NCBI GenBank assembly: GCA_015061365.1
Contig: SUWS01000006.1
Location: 1 to 64,000, forward strand
Length of the DNA stretch: 64,000 nt
From: Lentimicrobiaceae bacterium
GTDB lineage: Bacteria > Bacteroidota > Bacteroidia > Bacteroidales > F082
Direction: 5' to 3'
Shown here piece after piece: positions 38,270 through 49,164 of this stretch. The notes under the pieces are model-generated. The model had not been told where the DNA came from, searched no databases, and was given only the letters and a program-made list of their open reading frames with translations. Each line of letters begins with the position of its first letter. The first letter of the stretch is position 1. Both the position numbers and the translations under genes were made by a program.

Positions 38270-39484
38270 TCAGACAAATAAACTGATTATATTCAAAATC
38301 ACTTCGGAAGCTTTCTCCATGCTTTCCAATGGAACGTACTCGTACTTGCCGTGGAAGTTATGTCCGCCAGCGAAGATGTTAGGACAAGGCAATCCCATGA
38401 AACTGAGGTTTGCTCCGTCGGTGCCGCCACGGATAGGCTGTACCTTCGGCTTGATACCTGCCATCTCGATAGCCTTGATAGCTTTCTCCACGATGAAATA
38501 ATGAGGTTCCACCTCCTGACGCATATTGTAATACTGATCTTTCATGTCAACTTTAACAGCGTCATTATATTTCTTATTCAAGAACTCTACGATAGAATTC
38601 AATAAAGTCTTCTTCTCTTCAAACTTGGCTCTGTCGTGATCACGGATAATGTATTGCATTGAGGTCTCTTCCACAGTACCTTTTATCTCGGTAAGAAGAT
38701 AAAATCCTTCATAACCACATGTGAACTCAGGACGCTGATTTACAGGTAACATGGCGTTGAGTTCCATAGCTATCTGCATAGAATTGACCATCTTGTCTTT
38801 GGCATAACCCGGGTGGATGTTAGCACCTTGAATGTGAATCTTAGCAACAGCGGCGTTGAAATTTTCGTACTCCAACTCCCCTATCTCGCCGCCGTCGATG
38901 GTATAAGCATATTTAGCACCGAACTTCTTGACATCGAACTTGGCCACGCCACGACCTATCTCTTCATCAGGAGTGAAACCTATTTTAATCTCACCGTGTT
39001 TCACCTCAGGATGTTCCATAAGATATTGAGCGGCATACATGATAGCAGCGACACCGCCTTTATCGTCGGCACCTAACAATGTAGTTCCATCGGTGGTTAT
39101 CATAGTCTTGCCGATATAATTCTGCATCTCAGGGAAGTCAGACACTTTAAGTACTATATCTTTTTCAGCGTTAAGCATGATGTCGCCGCCTTGATAGTTC
39201 TCAATGATTTGAGGCTTCACATCTTTGCCCGAAGCGTCAGGTGATGTATCGACGTGAGCTATGAATCCTATCGCAGGAACTTCATTATCAACATTAGAAG
39301 GTATCGTCGCCATGACGTAACCGAATTCATCAAGTTCGGCTTTTATTCCCATAGCTTCAAGCTCATCACGAAGCATTCTGAGAAGATTAAACTGTTTCTC
39401 TGAACTTGGCTGTGTCTCCGATTCTGGATCTGACATCGTATCAATGGAGACATATCTTAAAAATTTGTCTAATAATTTTTCCAT
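38270..39484 (-). CDS. pepT: Peptidase T
   Basis: 404 aa; FIAHVDTSPDASGKDVKPQI; TLLGADDKGGVAAIMYA; FTPDEEIGRG. Confidence 0.97.
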   Translation of the reverse strand: MEKLLDKFLRYVSIDTMSDPESETQPSSEKQFNLLRMLRDELEAMGIKAELDEFGYVMATIPSNVDNEVPAIGFIAHVDTSPDASGKDVKPQIIENYQGGDIMLNAEKDIVLKVSDFPEMQNYIGKTMITTDGTTLLGADDKGGVAAIMYAAQYLMEHPEVKHGEIKIGFTPDEEIGRGVAKFDVKKFGAKYAYTIDGGEIGELEYENFNAAVAKIHIQGANIHPGYAKDKMVNSMQIAMELNAMLPVNQRPEFTCGYEGFYLLTEIKGTVEETSMQYIIRDHDRAKFEEKKTLLNSIVEFLNKKYNDAVKVDMKDQYYNMRQEVEPHYFIVEKAIKAIEMAGIKPKVQPIRGGTDGANLSFMGLPCPNIFAGGHNFHGKYEYVPLESMEKASEVILNIISLFV

Positions 39485-39515
39485 GATGTTAATGTATTTT
39501 AATTTATCATTTTTT

Positions 39516-39609
39516 GAGACGTGTCAACGATCTTTGGTATCGTCGACGCGTACAGACGTGTCAACGACATATTGATTATTTTTAATTAGTGTCGTCGACG
39601 CGTCTCTAC
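39516..39609. repeat. Double hairpin element, TCAACGA type
   Basis: gagacgtgtcaacgat..atcgtcgacgcgta + cagacgtgtcaacgac..gtcgtcgacgcgtctctac. Confidence 0.85.
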
Positions 39610-39650
39610 CATAATTTTCAGTTTTCAACTTTCAACTTTCAATTCGTAAG

Positions 39651-39702
39651 ACGCAACAATGATATATTGTTTATTTTTAAGGTATCATTGGTACGTCTCT
39701 AC
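39651..39702. repeat. AAGACG...CGTCTCTAC hairpin element, CAATGATA type
   Basis: aagacgcaacaatgatatattgtttatttttaaggtatcattggtacgtctctac; copy at 40432-40486. Confidence 0.85.
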
Positions 39703-39722
39703 CATAATTTTCAATTTTCAGT

Positions 39723-39857
39723 GCTTTATGTTTCTCTTTGAAATCTTTTTGTCTTTCCTTCAATCACATAGCTCGCTATGCTCTTTCGAGAAAAACAAAA
39801 GTATTCTCAAAGATAAAATCAAAAATCACCCGATAAGCAATTTATAGAAATCCCCTA
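39723..39857. mobile_element. Truncated copy of the 24378-24586 MITE-like element (opposite orientation)
   Basis: gctttatgtttctctttgaaatctttttgtctttccttcaatcacatagctcgctatgctctttcgagaaaaac...gcaatttatagaaatccccta. Confidence 0.7.
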
Positions 39858-39882
39858 TAATCAAAAATATCTTTTTCATAAA

Positions 39883-40326
39883 CTAATCAATTTTTTCAAT
39901 ACAATGTAGATATAGATAATATGGGCTTTCCGGGATTCCATCTGAGTGCTTTGACTCTACTGAGACTGCAACTCTTATTTCTTCTCCATTATTTCTGAAT
40001 TTCATAGGTACTGTCTTCTTTACGACACCAATACTACATGTAGGATAGCAATTATCTGGGATAAAAACAGCATTGACATCATGCGCATGAAATCCATCAG
40101 TATCTATAGTTATTTTATCATCGAAATAAGTAAAATAACCAGTATCATAATACCCATTTGCATCTGCACAGCCACTTTTCTTTGTACAACTTGAAAATAT
40201 TACAATGAATGTTGCACACATTAAGACTGATAATAACGATTTTTTCAGAAATGCCTTCAGCGAGTCACCACCTATTATTATAAGCAGCAGGAGAAGGACT
40301 TGCTTCGTAATGTTTAAATTTTTCAT
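39883..40326 (-). CDS. Small lipoprotein, hypothetical
   Basis: 147 aa; LMCATFIVIFSSCTKK lipobox (probable start at internal Met). Confidence 0.5.
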   Translation of the reverse strand: MKNLNITKQVLLLLLIIIGGDSLKAFLKKSLLSVLMCATFIVIFSSCTKKSGCADANGYYDTGYFTYFDDKITIDTDGFHAHDVNAVFIPDNCYPTCSIGVVKKTVPMKFRNNGEEIRVAVSVESKHSDGIPESPYYLYLHCIEKID

Positions 40327-40431
40327 GTTTTTATTTTTTTGTCAACGGTCAACAGACAACGGACAACAGACTTTGTCCAGATTGTTTATCCTTTATTATT
40401 TTCAATTTTCAGTTTTCAACTTTCAATTCAT

Positions 40432-40486
40432 AAGACGCAACAATGATATATTGTTTATTTTAAAGGTATCATTGGTACGTCTCTAC
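40432..40486. repeat. AAGACG...CGTCTCTAC hairpin element, CAATGATA type
   Basis: Near-identical to 39651-39702. Confidence 0.85.
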
Positions 40487-40524
40487 CATAATTTTCAATT
40501 TTCAACTTTCAATTTTCAATTCAT

Positions 40525-40579
40525 AAGACGTGTCAACGACATGTTGTTTATTTCATTAGTGTCGTCGACTCGTCTCTAC
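40525..40579. repeat. AAGACG...CGTCTCTAC hairpin element, TCAACGAC type
   Basis: aagacgtgtcaacgacatgttg...gtcgtcgactcgtctctac; matches second half of 39516-39609. Confidence 0.85.
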
Positions 40580-40611
40580 ATTGTACAATTTTAATTGTTA
40601 ATTGTCAATTG

Positions 40612-42615
40612 TTAATTCTTAACTCGTTTTGAATCCCATATCATATAGATGATGATTGCGACATACATGAACAAAGCTACCAATGAAGCCCATGGTGTTT
40701 GTGCGAAGGCTGTTCCGTCGGCTGTTCTTACAATCAAATCGACGTTAGCGAACTTCAAGATCGCACTGACGACACCCATCAAGGCACCGCCTGCAATAAA
40801 GCCAGAAGCTATCAAAGTACCTCTGTTGTTACGTGCGTTATTGAGAGCCTCGTCTTTGCTGCGAGTGCTTACGTACCATGAGATTGCGCCACCTATTAAT
40901 AAAGGTATATTCAGGTCGATTGGGATAAACATACCGAGAGCGAATGGCAATGCCGGAATCTTAGCGACAGTCAATATCAATGCTATTACTGCGCCGATGC
41001 CGTATAACAGCCATGGTGCGCTACCGCCCGACATCATAGGTTCGATGACAGCCGACATCGCGTTTGCCTGAGGTGCTACTAATGCGTCATCGCCTACGAA
41101 ACCGTATGCTTTGTTCAAAACCATGATAACGCCAGATACCGTAGCGGCTGCTACCGCTACACCGACGAACTTCCATATCTCCTGTTTCTTAGGTGTCGTT
41201 CCAATCCAATATCCGACTTTCAAGTCGGTGATGAATGCGCCAGCTACTGCCAAAGCGGTACATACCACGCCGCCGATAATAAGAGCTGCTGTCATTCCCA
41301 TCGCGCCGCTCAATCCTGCTGCTACCATAACTAATGATGCTAATATCAAGGTCATAAGTGTCATACCACTAACAGGATTTGAACCTACGATAGCGATAGC
41401 GTTAGCAGCTACTGTAGTGAATAAGAATGAAATCACTGCCACGACTAAGATGCCTACCAAAGCGTGTTTTACATTACCAACCACGCCGAGCCAGAAGAAC
41501 AAGAATGTTATTATCAAGACTACGATAATACCTATCACGACGAATTTCATCGAGAGGTCACTGTCGGTACGTGTCTCAGTCACATTGTTTTTCTTTCCTT
41601 TAAATTCGTTGGCAGCCAAGCCGACAGACGATTTTATCACGCCCCACGACTTGATGATACTTACCACACCAGCCATCGCGATACCGCCGATACCGATATG
41701 ACGTGCGTATTCTTTGAATATCATCTCAGGCTCCATCTGTCCTATCGTCATGCTGATACCTGAGTTCATGAGGTCGATGACTTCATTACCCCAGAAGATA
41801 TTCATTCCTGGAATGATGACGAACCATACCAACATTGAGCCGCAGCAAATTATGAATGCATATTTCAACCCGATGATATAACCGAGACCTAAGACTGCGG
41901 CGCCGACATTGACTTTAAACATCAGCTTTGCGCTGTCAGCTACTGCGAGTCCCCATGTCATCACCTTAGTTGACAATGTCTCAGTCCATAAACCGAAAGT
42001 TGAAACTAAGAAATCGTAGACACCGCCAATCAAGCCACTGACGACCAACAATAAAGAATCCTTACCTTTTTTCTGTCCGCTGACGAGCACCTGTGTCGTC
42101 GCTGTTGCTTCAGGAAACGGGAATTTTCCATGTTGTTCCTTGACGAAATATTTTCTGAAAGGAATTAAAAAAAGTATTCCCAAGATGCCGCCGAGAAGCG
42201 AAGCGAGGAATACCTGCATATAGTTGATTTCAATTTCGTAGCCTTTGCCTTGTAAGATGTAAAGAGCAGGCAATGTGAAGATGGCGCCTGCCACCACGCC
42301 GCCGGAGCAGCCACCGATAGACTGGATGATGACGTTTTGTGAGAGAGCGTCGTTTTTCTTCGCCACGCCAGAGAGACCGATGGCGATGATAGCGATGGGA
42401 ATGGCAGCTTCAAAAACTTGTCCTACTTTCAGTCCAAGATAAGCGGCAGCTGCCGAGAACAATATCGTCATCAGAAGACCTATCGTCACCGACCATACCG
42501 TCACTTCCTTGTAATTCTTTTCAGCAGATAAAATAGGTTTATAAACCTCACCCGGAGCCAATTCACGTTGCGCGTTCTCCGGCAAACTCATGTTTTCATT
42601 GTCGATTTTTTCCAT
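40612..42615 (-). CDS. OPT family oligopeptide transporter
   Basis: 667 aa polytopic; GKFPFPEATATTQVLVSGQ; SNPVSGMTLMTLI. Confidence 0.93.
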   Translation of the reverse strand: MEKIDNENMSLPENAQRELAPGEVYKPILSAEKNYKEVTVWSVTIGLLMTILFSAAAAYLGLKVGQVFEAAIPIAIIAIGLSGVAKKNDALSQNVIIQSIGGCSGGVVAGAIFTLPALYILQGKGYEIEINYMQVFLASLLGGILGILFLIPFRKYFVKEQHGKFPFPEATATTQVLVSGQKKGKDSLLLVVSGLIGGVYDFLVSTFGLWTETLSTKVMTWGLAVADSAKLMFKVNVGAAVLGLGYIIGLKYAFIICCGSMLVWFVIIPGMNIFWGNEVIDLMNSGISMTIGQMEPEMIFKEYARHIGIGGIAMAGVVSIIKSWGVIKSSVGLAANEFKGKKNNVTETRTDSDLSMKFVVIGIIVVLIITFLFFWLGVVGNVKHALVGILVVAVISFLFTTVAANAIAIVGSNPVSGMTLMTLILASLVMVAAGLSGAMGMTAALIIGGVVCTALAVAGAFITDLKVGYWIGTTPKKQEIWKFVGVAVAAATVSGVIMVLNKAYGFVGDDALVAPQANAMSAVIEPMMSGGSAPWLLYGIGAVIALILTVAKIPALPFALGMFIPIDLNIPLLIGGAISWYVSTRSKDEALNNARNNRGTLIASGFIAGGALMGVVSAILKFANVDLIVRTADGTAFAQTPWASLVALFMYVAIIIYMIWDSKRVKN

Positions 42616-42675
42616 ACGAAAATAGTTTTAATTTGTAGGCAAACTTACAATAATTAAAACTATTTTGCAAGAAAA

Positions 42676-42722
42676 ATTATTTCTAAAGTTCTAAAATTCT
42701 AAAGTTCCAAAATTCTAAAAAC
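42676..42722. repeat. Period-8 array (TTCTAAAG/TTCTAAAA)
   Basis: ttctaaag ttctaaaa ttctaaag ttccaaaa ttctaaaa. Confidence 0.8.
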
Positions 42723-42723
42723 A

Positions 42724-44088
42724 TCACTCCCATCCTCCACCCAACGCCTTATACAATCTGACCATGGTAATCTGCTTGTCGTGATAGGCATTACTCAAGC
42801 TTATCTGCGCATTGAAATAATTTCTTTGTGCGTCCAAGACATCCAAGTAACCGATAACGCCGTTGATATATTGCAGCTGTGCGAGTTCCATCGTCACCTT
42901 AGCCGACTGTTCTACCAACTGACGTGTCTGATAAATCTCCTTTATCTTATTGAACTCCACCATAGCATTCATCACGTCATAGAAAGCCGAGATGACGACC
43001 TTCTCATACCTGTAACATTCCTGTTCGTAGGCGAACTGCTGTGCCTTATGTTTGTTACGGTTCTTGTTCATGTTGAAGATAGGCGACATCAGATTAGCTC
43101 CGATGAAAAACATCGGCGACGAAAGCATCGTCATAAACTCGTCTGTCTCAAAGCCTACATTGGTATTCAAGGCTATTCTCGGAAACATATTAGTATATGT
43201 CAACCCGACAGAAGCATTAGCGGCGATGAGTTTCTGTTCCGCCATCTTGACATCGGGACGACGTTCCAACAGATCGGAAGGCAATCCTAACGGTATGGAA
43301 TCTGGCAGCATCAGGTTATTCTGCATCCCTATCCTTTCCACCTTAACGGGATAAGTGCCGGCGAGTTTAAGTATCTCGTTTTCCTTTATCGCTATCTTCT
43401 TTTCCAAATCAGGGATCATAGCGGCTGTTATAGCATATTCGAGCTGAGCCTGCTGATATGATGTCTCGCTTGTTAAGCCGCCTTCGAAACGTATCTTCGC
43501 TAAACTGACGCCTTCTTCACGAGCTATCAAAGTCTGTTTCACGATACGCAGTTCATTATCCAAAGCTATCAAGTCGAAATAATTCTCAGCCACTTCAGCC
43601 ACTAAACTCATCATAAGAGCACGTTGTCCTTCAACCGTCGAGATATATTCCGCCACACTTTTTTCGTTAGCCCATCTCAAGTTTCCCCATAAATCGAGTT
43701 CCCATGAGATATTAGCTTTAACGCCGAACTCAAAGTCGTTACCGTAATCGTCGCCTCCGTAGTTAAGTCCTTCGTTTTGCGCATACGCAGAACCATTTAT
43801 CTGAGGGAAATAGCTTGCAAAATCAATCTGTTTCTTGGCAGCCATCTCATTGACTTTAGCGACAGCAATCTTCATATCCTTATTATTTTCCAAGGTGGAA
43901 TTGATGAGATTACGCAAATTAGTGTCGGCATATATGTCCCACCATTTCATATCAGCTAAGCACGTCGTGTCGCCGAGATATTCTGGATAGTTCTCAGGCA
44001 TATCGAGTTCCATCCTCGTATATTCTTTACCGATCTTACACGAAGTAAACAGAATAAGGACACCTATTATATATATGTACTTTCTCAT
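42724..44088 (-). CDS. Efflux outer-membrane lipoprotein (NodT/TolC family)
   Basis: 454 aa; FTSCKIGKEYTR lipobox; PSDLLERRPDVKMAEQKLIAANASVGLTYTNMFPRIALN. Confidence 0.95.
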   Translation of the reverse strand: MRKYIYIIGVLILFTSCKIGKEYTRMELDMPENYPEYLGDTTCLADMKWWDIYADTNLRNLINSTLENNKDMKIAVAKVNEMAAKKQIDFASYFPQINGSAYAQNEGLNYGGDDYGNDFEFGVKANISWELDLWGNLRWANEKSVAEYISTVEGQRALMMSLVAEVAENYFDLIALDNELRIVKQTLIAREEGVSLAKIRFEGGLTSETSYQQAQLEYAITAAMIPDLEKKIAIKENEILKLAGTYPVKVERIGMQNNLMLPDSIPLGLPSDLLERRPDVKMAEQKLIAANASVGLTYTNMFPRIALNTNVGFETDEFMTMLSSPMFFIGANLMSPIFNMNKNRNKHKAQQFAYEQECYRYEKVVISAFYDVMNAMVEFNKIKEIYQTRQLVEQSAKVTMELAQLQYINGVIGYLDVLDAQRNYFNAQISLSNAYHDKQITMVRLYKALGGGWE

Positions 44089-47000
44089 GATTTTATTCTT
44101 TTGAATCTGTTTTTAATTTTATAAACTACCACGAAGAAGAACGGAACGAGTATGACACCGAAGACCACGGCGAATATCATTCCGAAGAACACACCTGTTC
44201 CGATAGCCTGACGACTTGCGGATCCAGGTCCTGACGACAACACCAACGGTATCAGTCCTAAGATAAACGCCAACGACGTCATCAATATAGGACGGAATCT
44301 TTTGCGTGTGGCGGTTACTGCTGCTTTCACCACGTCTTCGCCTTCGTCGACCATCACCTTAGCGAACTCCACGATGAGGATGGCATTCTTAGCGGCGAGA
44401 CCTATGAGCATGACGAGACCTATCTGAAAATATATGTCGTTTTCCAAACCGCATATCCACACTCCGAGATATGAGCCGAGAGCTGCAACAGGCAATGATA
44501 GCAACACGGCAATAGGTACCATCCAGCTTTCGTAAAGCGCGGCGAGAAACAAGAACACAAAGATGAACACTAATCCTAACACGACGGCGGTCTTGCCTCC
44601 TGCCTGCTTCTCCTGATATGCCAAGCCGCTCCATTCCACTCCAATATTCTTCGGCAGATGTTTCTCAACCAACTCCTCCATAATCTCAGTAGCTTCTCCC
44701 GAGCTATAACCCTGAGCCGCCTGACCTCTGACGACAGCACTGTTGAACATATTAAAACGAGTGATGCTTCCAGGTCCGGTGGTGTATGAAGTGGTACCTA
44801 ATGAAGTCAAAGGTATCATGGTGTTGTTACTTCCCTTCACGAAGAAAAGTCCGATATTGTTCTGCGACTGACGATAGTCGGCTTCAGCTTGTATGTAGAC
44901 ACGATATACTCTGTTAAACAAATTAAAGTCGTTTACATAGACACTTCCAGTATAAGCCTTCATCGTGGAGAAGATGTCTGACATCGGCACGCCTGCAAAT
45001 CTTGCCTTGTCTCTGTCGACATCGAAATAGAGTTGCGGGATGTCGGCTTTCAACGAAGAGGAGAGTCCAGACAGTTCCTTACGTTTAGAAGCGTAATACA
45101 TCAAGGTGTCGGTAGCCGCGACGAGATTCTCGAAGGTGGCGTCGGAACGTGCTTCCAATTGCATCTCAAAACCTCCCGATGAACCGAGTCCAGGAATTAC
45201 AGGAGGCATCGAGAGATATACCTTAGCTTCAGGATAACGTGAAAATTCTTTTCTCACCTTATCCATAATCTCTTGTATCGTCGTGTCGTCACGGTCTTTC
45301 CATGGCTTGAGTATCACCGTCAATGATGTCGCCGACTGACTTGTTCCTACACGTGGACTTGAACCTACGACACTTTGAACATAATCCACTTCATCTAATG
45401 TCATGAGAAAATCGATGGCTCTGTCGGCGACGACACGCGAACGTTCTAAGGTGGCGTTCTCCGGGAGTTCCAACTCCACCGTGAAATATCCTTGGTCTTC
45501 AACAGGCAAGAAACTCGACGGTATTATCTTATGAAGCATCACAATGGATACTAATATCAATCCGAACCAGAAGAAAACCCTCTTCGGATTCCTGACAAGT
45601 TTAGATATTATATTACCGTATTTGTTCTCTCCACTCGCAAGAAGCTTGTTAATGGTCCTGAACACCACATTAGGGCTCTCGTTATTCTTTGGCTTTAATA
45701 TCAAGGAACACATCACCGGACTTAAGGTGAGAGCCACCACTGTCGATATCAAGACCGACACTACTATGGTTATCGTAAATTGTTTATATAATATACCTGT
45801 TATTCCAGCGAGGAAGCTTACCGGCACGAACACAGCTGCCAGCACTAACGAGGTAGCTATGAGAGGGCTTACCAAAGTCTCCATCGCCTGTTTCGTCGCC
45901 TGATAAGCCGAAATATGTTGTTCCTCCATTATGCGTTCCACGTTTTCTACGACCACAATAGCATCGTCGACGACAATACCGATGGCGAGGACTAATCCTA
46001 ATAATGTTAAAATATTTAAAGAAAATCCGAATAATAACATGAAGCCGAAGGTTCCTATCAACGAAATAGGCACCGCTATCAACGGTATCAAGGTTGCTCT
46101 CCAGCTTTGCAATGAGAGGAACACCACGAGTATTACGAGAAGTAACGCCTCGAATAAAGTCTTATATACTTCCGAGATAGACTCCGAGATATATGTCGTC
46201 ATGTCGAACGGAATCTCGTATGACATACCTTCCGGGAAGTTACGGCTTATCTCTTCCATTGTTTCCTTCACATTCTTAGCCACTTCCACTGCGTTAGCTC
46301 CAGGAAGCATATATATTCCGAGCACAGCGGCGTTCTCTCCGTTGATGCCGCTCTCCGTATTATACGACTGAGCCTCAAGAGATATTCTCGCCACGTCGCG
46401 CAGTCTTATCAGGGAACCGTCGGGATTGGCTCTGACAACGATGTCCTCGAATTGAGCCACCGTAGAGAGACGACCCTGCGTCGTGATTGGCGTAGTGACA
46501 TCGACATCAAACATTGGAGCCTTGCCGAGTTCTCCTGCCGCCGACTCTCTGTTCTGGTCTTTCAAACTCTTCTGAAGGTCGGCTACCGTAAGACCGTAAC
46601 TCGCCAACTTATCGGGCTGCACCCATATCTGCATGGCGTAATAACGACTGCCGATGTTAGAAACTCGTCCCACTCCAGGGATACGTCTTATCAGGTCAAG
46701 GACGTTGAGCGTGGCGAAGTTACTCAGATATATCTCATCGAATTTAGGATCGGATGACGTGAGACATATCGTCATCAGCTGGCTTGGCGACTGACGTTCT
46801 ACGTTGATTCCGTTCTGTACCACCTCCGCGGGAAGTCGCGATTCAGCGAGCTTGATACGATTCTGAATATCGACGGCGGCAAGTTCCGGATTTGTCTTGA
46901 TGTCGAAAGTGACAGTAGCGGAGAAGCCTCCGGAGTTGGAACTCGTTGATTCCATATATAACATACCAGGCGTACCGTTGAGCTGCTGTTCTATCGGCGT

Positions 47001-47189
47001 AGCTACAGCCTGCGCCACCGTCAATGCACTCGCCCCAGGATATGAAGCACTTATCTTGACGACTGGAGGCGTAATCTGCGGATATTGATCAATAGGCAAC
47101 ATCGTCAAACCAATGAAACCTACTATCACTATCAATATCGATACTACTATAGAAAATACGGGTCTATCTATAAAAAATGAAACTTTCAT
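44085..47189 (-). CDS. RND efflux permease (AcrB/HAE1 family)
   Basis: 1034 aa; FFIDRPVFSIVVSILIVIVGFIGLTMLPIDQYPQITPPVVKISASYPGA; GLVLAIGIVVDDAIVVVENVERIM. Confidence 0.97.
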   Translation of the reverse strand: MKVSFFIDRPVFSIVVSILIVIVGFIGLTMLPIDQYPQITPPVVKISASYPGASALTVAQAVATPIEQQLNGTPGMLYMESTSSNSGGFSATVTFDIKTNPELAAVDIQNRIKLAESRLPAEVVQNGINVERQSPSQLMTICLTSSDPKFDEIYLSNFATLNVLDLIRRIPGVGRVSNIGSRYYAMQIWVQPDKLASYGLTVADLQKSLKDQNRESAAGELGKAPMFDVDVTTPITTQGRLSTVAQFEDIVVRANPDGSLIRLRDVARISLEAQSYNTESGINGENAAVLGIYMLPGANAVEVAKNVKETMEEISRNFPEGMSYEIPFDMTTYISESISEVYKTLFEALLLVILVVFLSLQSWRATLIPLIAVPISLIGTFGFMLLFGFSLNILTLLGLVLAIGIVVDDAIVVVENVERIMEEQHISAYQATKQAMETLVSPLIATSLVLAAVFVPVSFLAGITGILYKQFTITIVVSVLISTVVALTLSPVMCSLILKPKNNESPNVVFRTINKLLASGENKYGNIISKLVRNPKRVFFWFGLILVSIVMLHKIIPSSFLPVEDQGYFTVELELPENATLERSRVVADRAIDFLMTLDEVDYVQSVVGSSPRVGTSQSATSLTVILKPWKDRDDTTIQEIMDKVRKEFSRYPEAKVYLSMPPVIPGLGSSGGFEMQLEARSDATFENLVAATDTLMYYASKRKELSGLSSSLKADIPQLYFDVDRDKARFAGVPMSDIFSTMKAYTGSVYVNDFNLFNRVYRVYIQAEADYRQSQNNIGLFFVKGSNNTMIPLTSLGTTSYTTGPGSITRFNMFNSAVVRGQAAQGYSSGEATEIMEELVEKHLPKNIGVEWSGLAYQEKQAGGKTAVVLGLVFIFVFLFLAALYESWMVPIAVLLSLPVAALGSYLGVWICGLENDIYFQIGLVMLIGLAAKNAILIVEFAKVMVDEGEDVVKAAVTATRKRFRPILMTSLAFILGLIPLVLSSGPGSASRQAIGTGVFFGMIFAVVFGVILVPFFFVVVYKIKNRFKRIKS

Positions 47190-47225
47190 CTTATTTCACT
47201 ATTACTTAATTATTATTAACCAACA

Positions 47226-48389
47226 CTAATCATTGATATAAAAATCAACCTTATCTCCAGGATTAAGCTTATGATAACCTTCTGTGACAATAAATTCTCC
47301 TGCACTCAAGCCTCTCTCGACGACGACATTATTTCCTATTTCAGGACCAATTTCTATGAAACGTCTCTCAACGGTGGAGTCTGTCCTGAGCACATAAATA
47401 TATGCGCCGCCTTTTTCAATATCGACAGATTTGAGAGGGACGACATTAGCGTTTTCCCTAACGTCGAGGAGAAGTTTCACTTTGGTAAACTGTCCCGGCA
47501 ACAAAGTCCTGTCGGGATTCGTCATCTCGGCACGTACCGAGAAGGTGCCTGTAAGTGCGTCTACTTCCGGAGCGGCGAAATCAACTAAACCTTGATATGG
47601 ATATATCGTGTTATCAGCTAATGTTATTGTCACGCTCGGCTGCCACGAACGTGTGGTATCTTCTTGTCCTAACTCCACATTCCTTTCTTTCGACTTAAGA
47701 TAATCCAACGCCGTCATGCTGAAGTCGATCATGACAGTATCCATTTTTATTATCGTGGCGAGATGTGACTTAGCACCAGGACCCACTAAAGTTCCGAGGT
47801 CGACCTGACTCTCGCTGATATAACCTGATATTGGTGAGTTGACCGTTGTATATCCAAGTTCCAACTCCGCCTGATATAAGTCAGCCTCGCTCATAGAAAC
47901 AGAAGCGGTAGCCGTCTCGTATGCAGCGGTGGCATTATCCAAGTCTAACTGACTGGCGGCGTTCTGCGAATATAACGGACGTATTCTCTCCAAGTCGCGT
48001 TCCGCCTTTCGAGCCTGAGCCTTGTCTTTATTGAGCTGAGCCTTAGCCTTATCTACTTTCGCCTTATATCTGTCTTGACTGATGACGAACAGAAGTTGGT
48101 CTTTGGAGATATAAGTACCTTCTTCAAAAAGCATCTTCTCAAGATAACCTTCAACACGTGCCCTTATCTCAACAAACTGATGCGCTCTAACCCTTCCGAC
48201 ATATTCCCCATATATCTCTACGTCATCCTGCTTGACTTTCTCAACGACGACGACCGGGTTGACTTCTACCTCCTCTTCTTTTCGCAGCAACTGCACAATG
48301 ACGACTGCTACAATAGTCAGCAATAAAATAGTAATGATAGCTTTCTTACCTTTAATGATAAGTTTCTTAAATAAATTTAGTTTTTCCAT
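47226..48389 (-). CDS. RND efflux periplasmic adaptor (AcrA family MFP)
   Basis: 387 aa; YVGRVRAHQFVEIRARVEGYLEKMLFEEGTYISKDQLLFVI. Confidence 0.95.
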   Translation of the reverse strand: MEKLNLFKKLIIKGKKAIITILLLTIVAVVIVQLLRKEEEVEVNPVVVVEKVKQDDVEIYGEYVGRVRAHQFVEIRARVEGYLEKMLFEEGTYISKDQLLFVISQDRYKAKVDKAKAQLNKDKAQARKAERDLERIRPLYSQNAASQLDLDNATAAYETATASVSMSEADLYQAELELGYTTVNSPISGYISESQVDLGTLVGPGAKSHLATIIKMDTVMIDFSMTALDYLKSKERNVELGQEDTTRSWQPSVTITLADNTIYPYQGLVDFAAPEVDALTGTFSVRAEMTNPDRTLLPGQFTKVKLLLDVRENANVVPLKSVDIEKGGAYIYVLRTDSTVERRFIEIGPEIGNNVVVERGLSAGEFIVTEGYHKLNPGDKVDFYIND

Positions 48390-48531
48390 ATATAAATAAT
48401 TATCATATACAGGAAAAACAACGATTATACCAGCATAGGATATAATATAAATACTTAGAAATCAATGGTGATTATCAGATGCTCATTTTTGCGAGTGTGG
48501 AAGAGTGTGGAAAAAATACACAATTTATTCT

Positions 48532-49164
48532 CTAAAGAATGTTTTTCAGCTCATCCAATTTTTCTACGATTCTGAGATTCTTTGTTTCTAAACGCTTACG
48601 CGACACATGACCTCCCGCATACAGTATACAATTGAACCCACAATGCTCCGAGACTTCCGCGTCGTGAAGTGTGTCGCCAACCATAAGGCATTCTGAAGGA
48701 TTGAGATCCAATTCGGAAACGAGTTGCTTTCCCAACGATATTTTTTCACGAGCGTAATTGTCCTTAATACCAAATATTCCGTCGAAGAAATGCGTTATGC
48801 CTTCGTATTCTATCATTAATTTAAGATTATCGTCACGCATTGCAGACAAGACTAAAAGACGATAGCCTTTGTCTTTAAGATATTGTAAGGTTTCAGTCAC
48901 TTCAGGGAAAAGTCTTACGGAATCGACGCCGTCTCTGTATATCCTCACATACTGTTTTGCCGGGACTTCAAAAGGTTCTTTTTCAAAATCGAAACCCGCC
49001 GCCCTATAATAATCTATCACAGGAAAAGTAAAGATATCCTTATATTTCTCCATTGTAAGAGTCGGGATGTCTCTCTCCTTAAGCAGGATGTTAACACAAT
49101 TTAAGGATAATTCGAGATCATCCAACAGGGTTCCGTTCCAATCCCAAATAACAGTCTTGATCAT
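48532..49164 (-). CDS. HAD family hydrolase (phosphoglycolate phosphatase-like)
   Basis: IKTVIWDWNGTLLDDLELSL; start at MIKTV (49164) overlaps the upstream TPR gene stop (ATGA). Confidence 0.9.
   Translation of the reverse strand: MIKTVIWDWNGTLLDDLELSLNCVNILLKERDIPTLTMEKYKDIFTFPVIDYYRAAGFDFEKEPFEVPAKQYVRIYRDGVDSVRLFPEVTETLQYLKDKGYRLLVLSAMRDDNLKLMIEYEGITHFFDGIFGIKDNYAREKISLGKQLVSELDLNPSECLMVGDTLHDAEVSEHCGFNCILYAGGHVSRKRLETKNLRIVEKLDELKNIL

Noticed and set aside
40205-40594. 129-aa + strand ORF over 40205-40594
   Set aside because: Repeated FQFSTFNFQFIRR is a translation of TTTTCAA heptads and hairpin elements.
41111-41701. 196-aa + strand ORF antisense to the OPT transporter
   Set aside because: Antisense shadow of a well-supported hydrophobic membrane protein.
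42724-48389. RND efflux operon as a novel transport system
   Set aside because: Standard MFP-RND-OMF tripartite operon with full family motifs.
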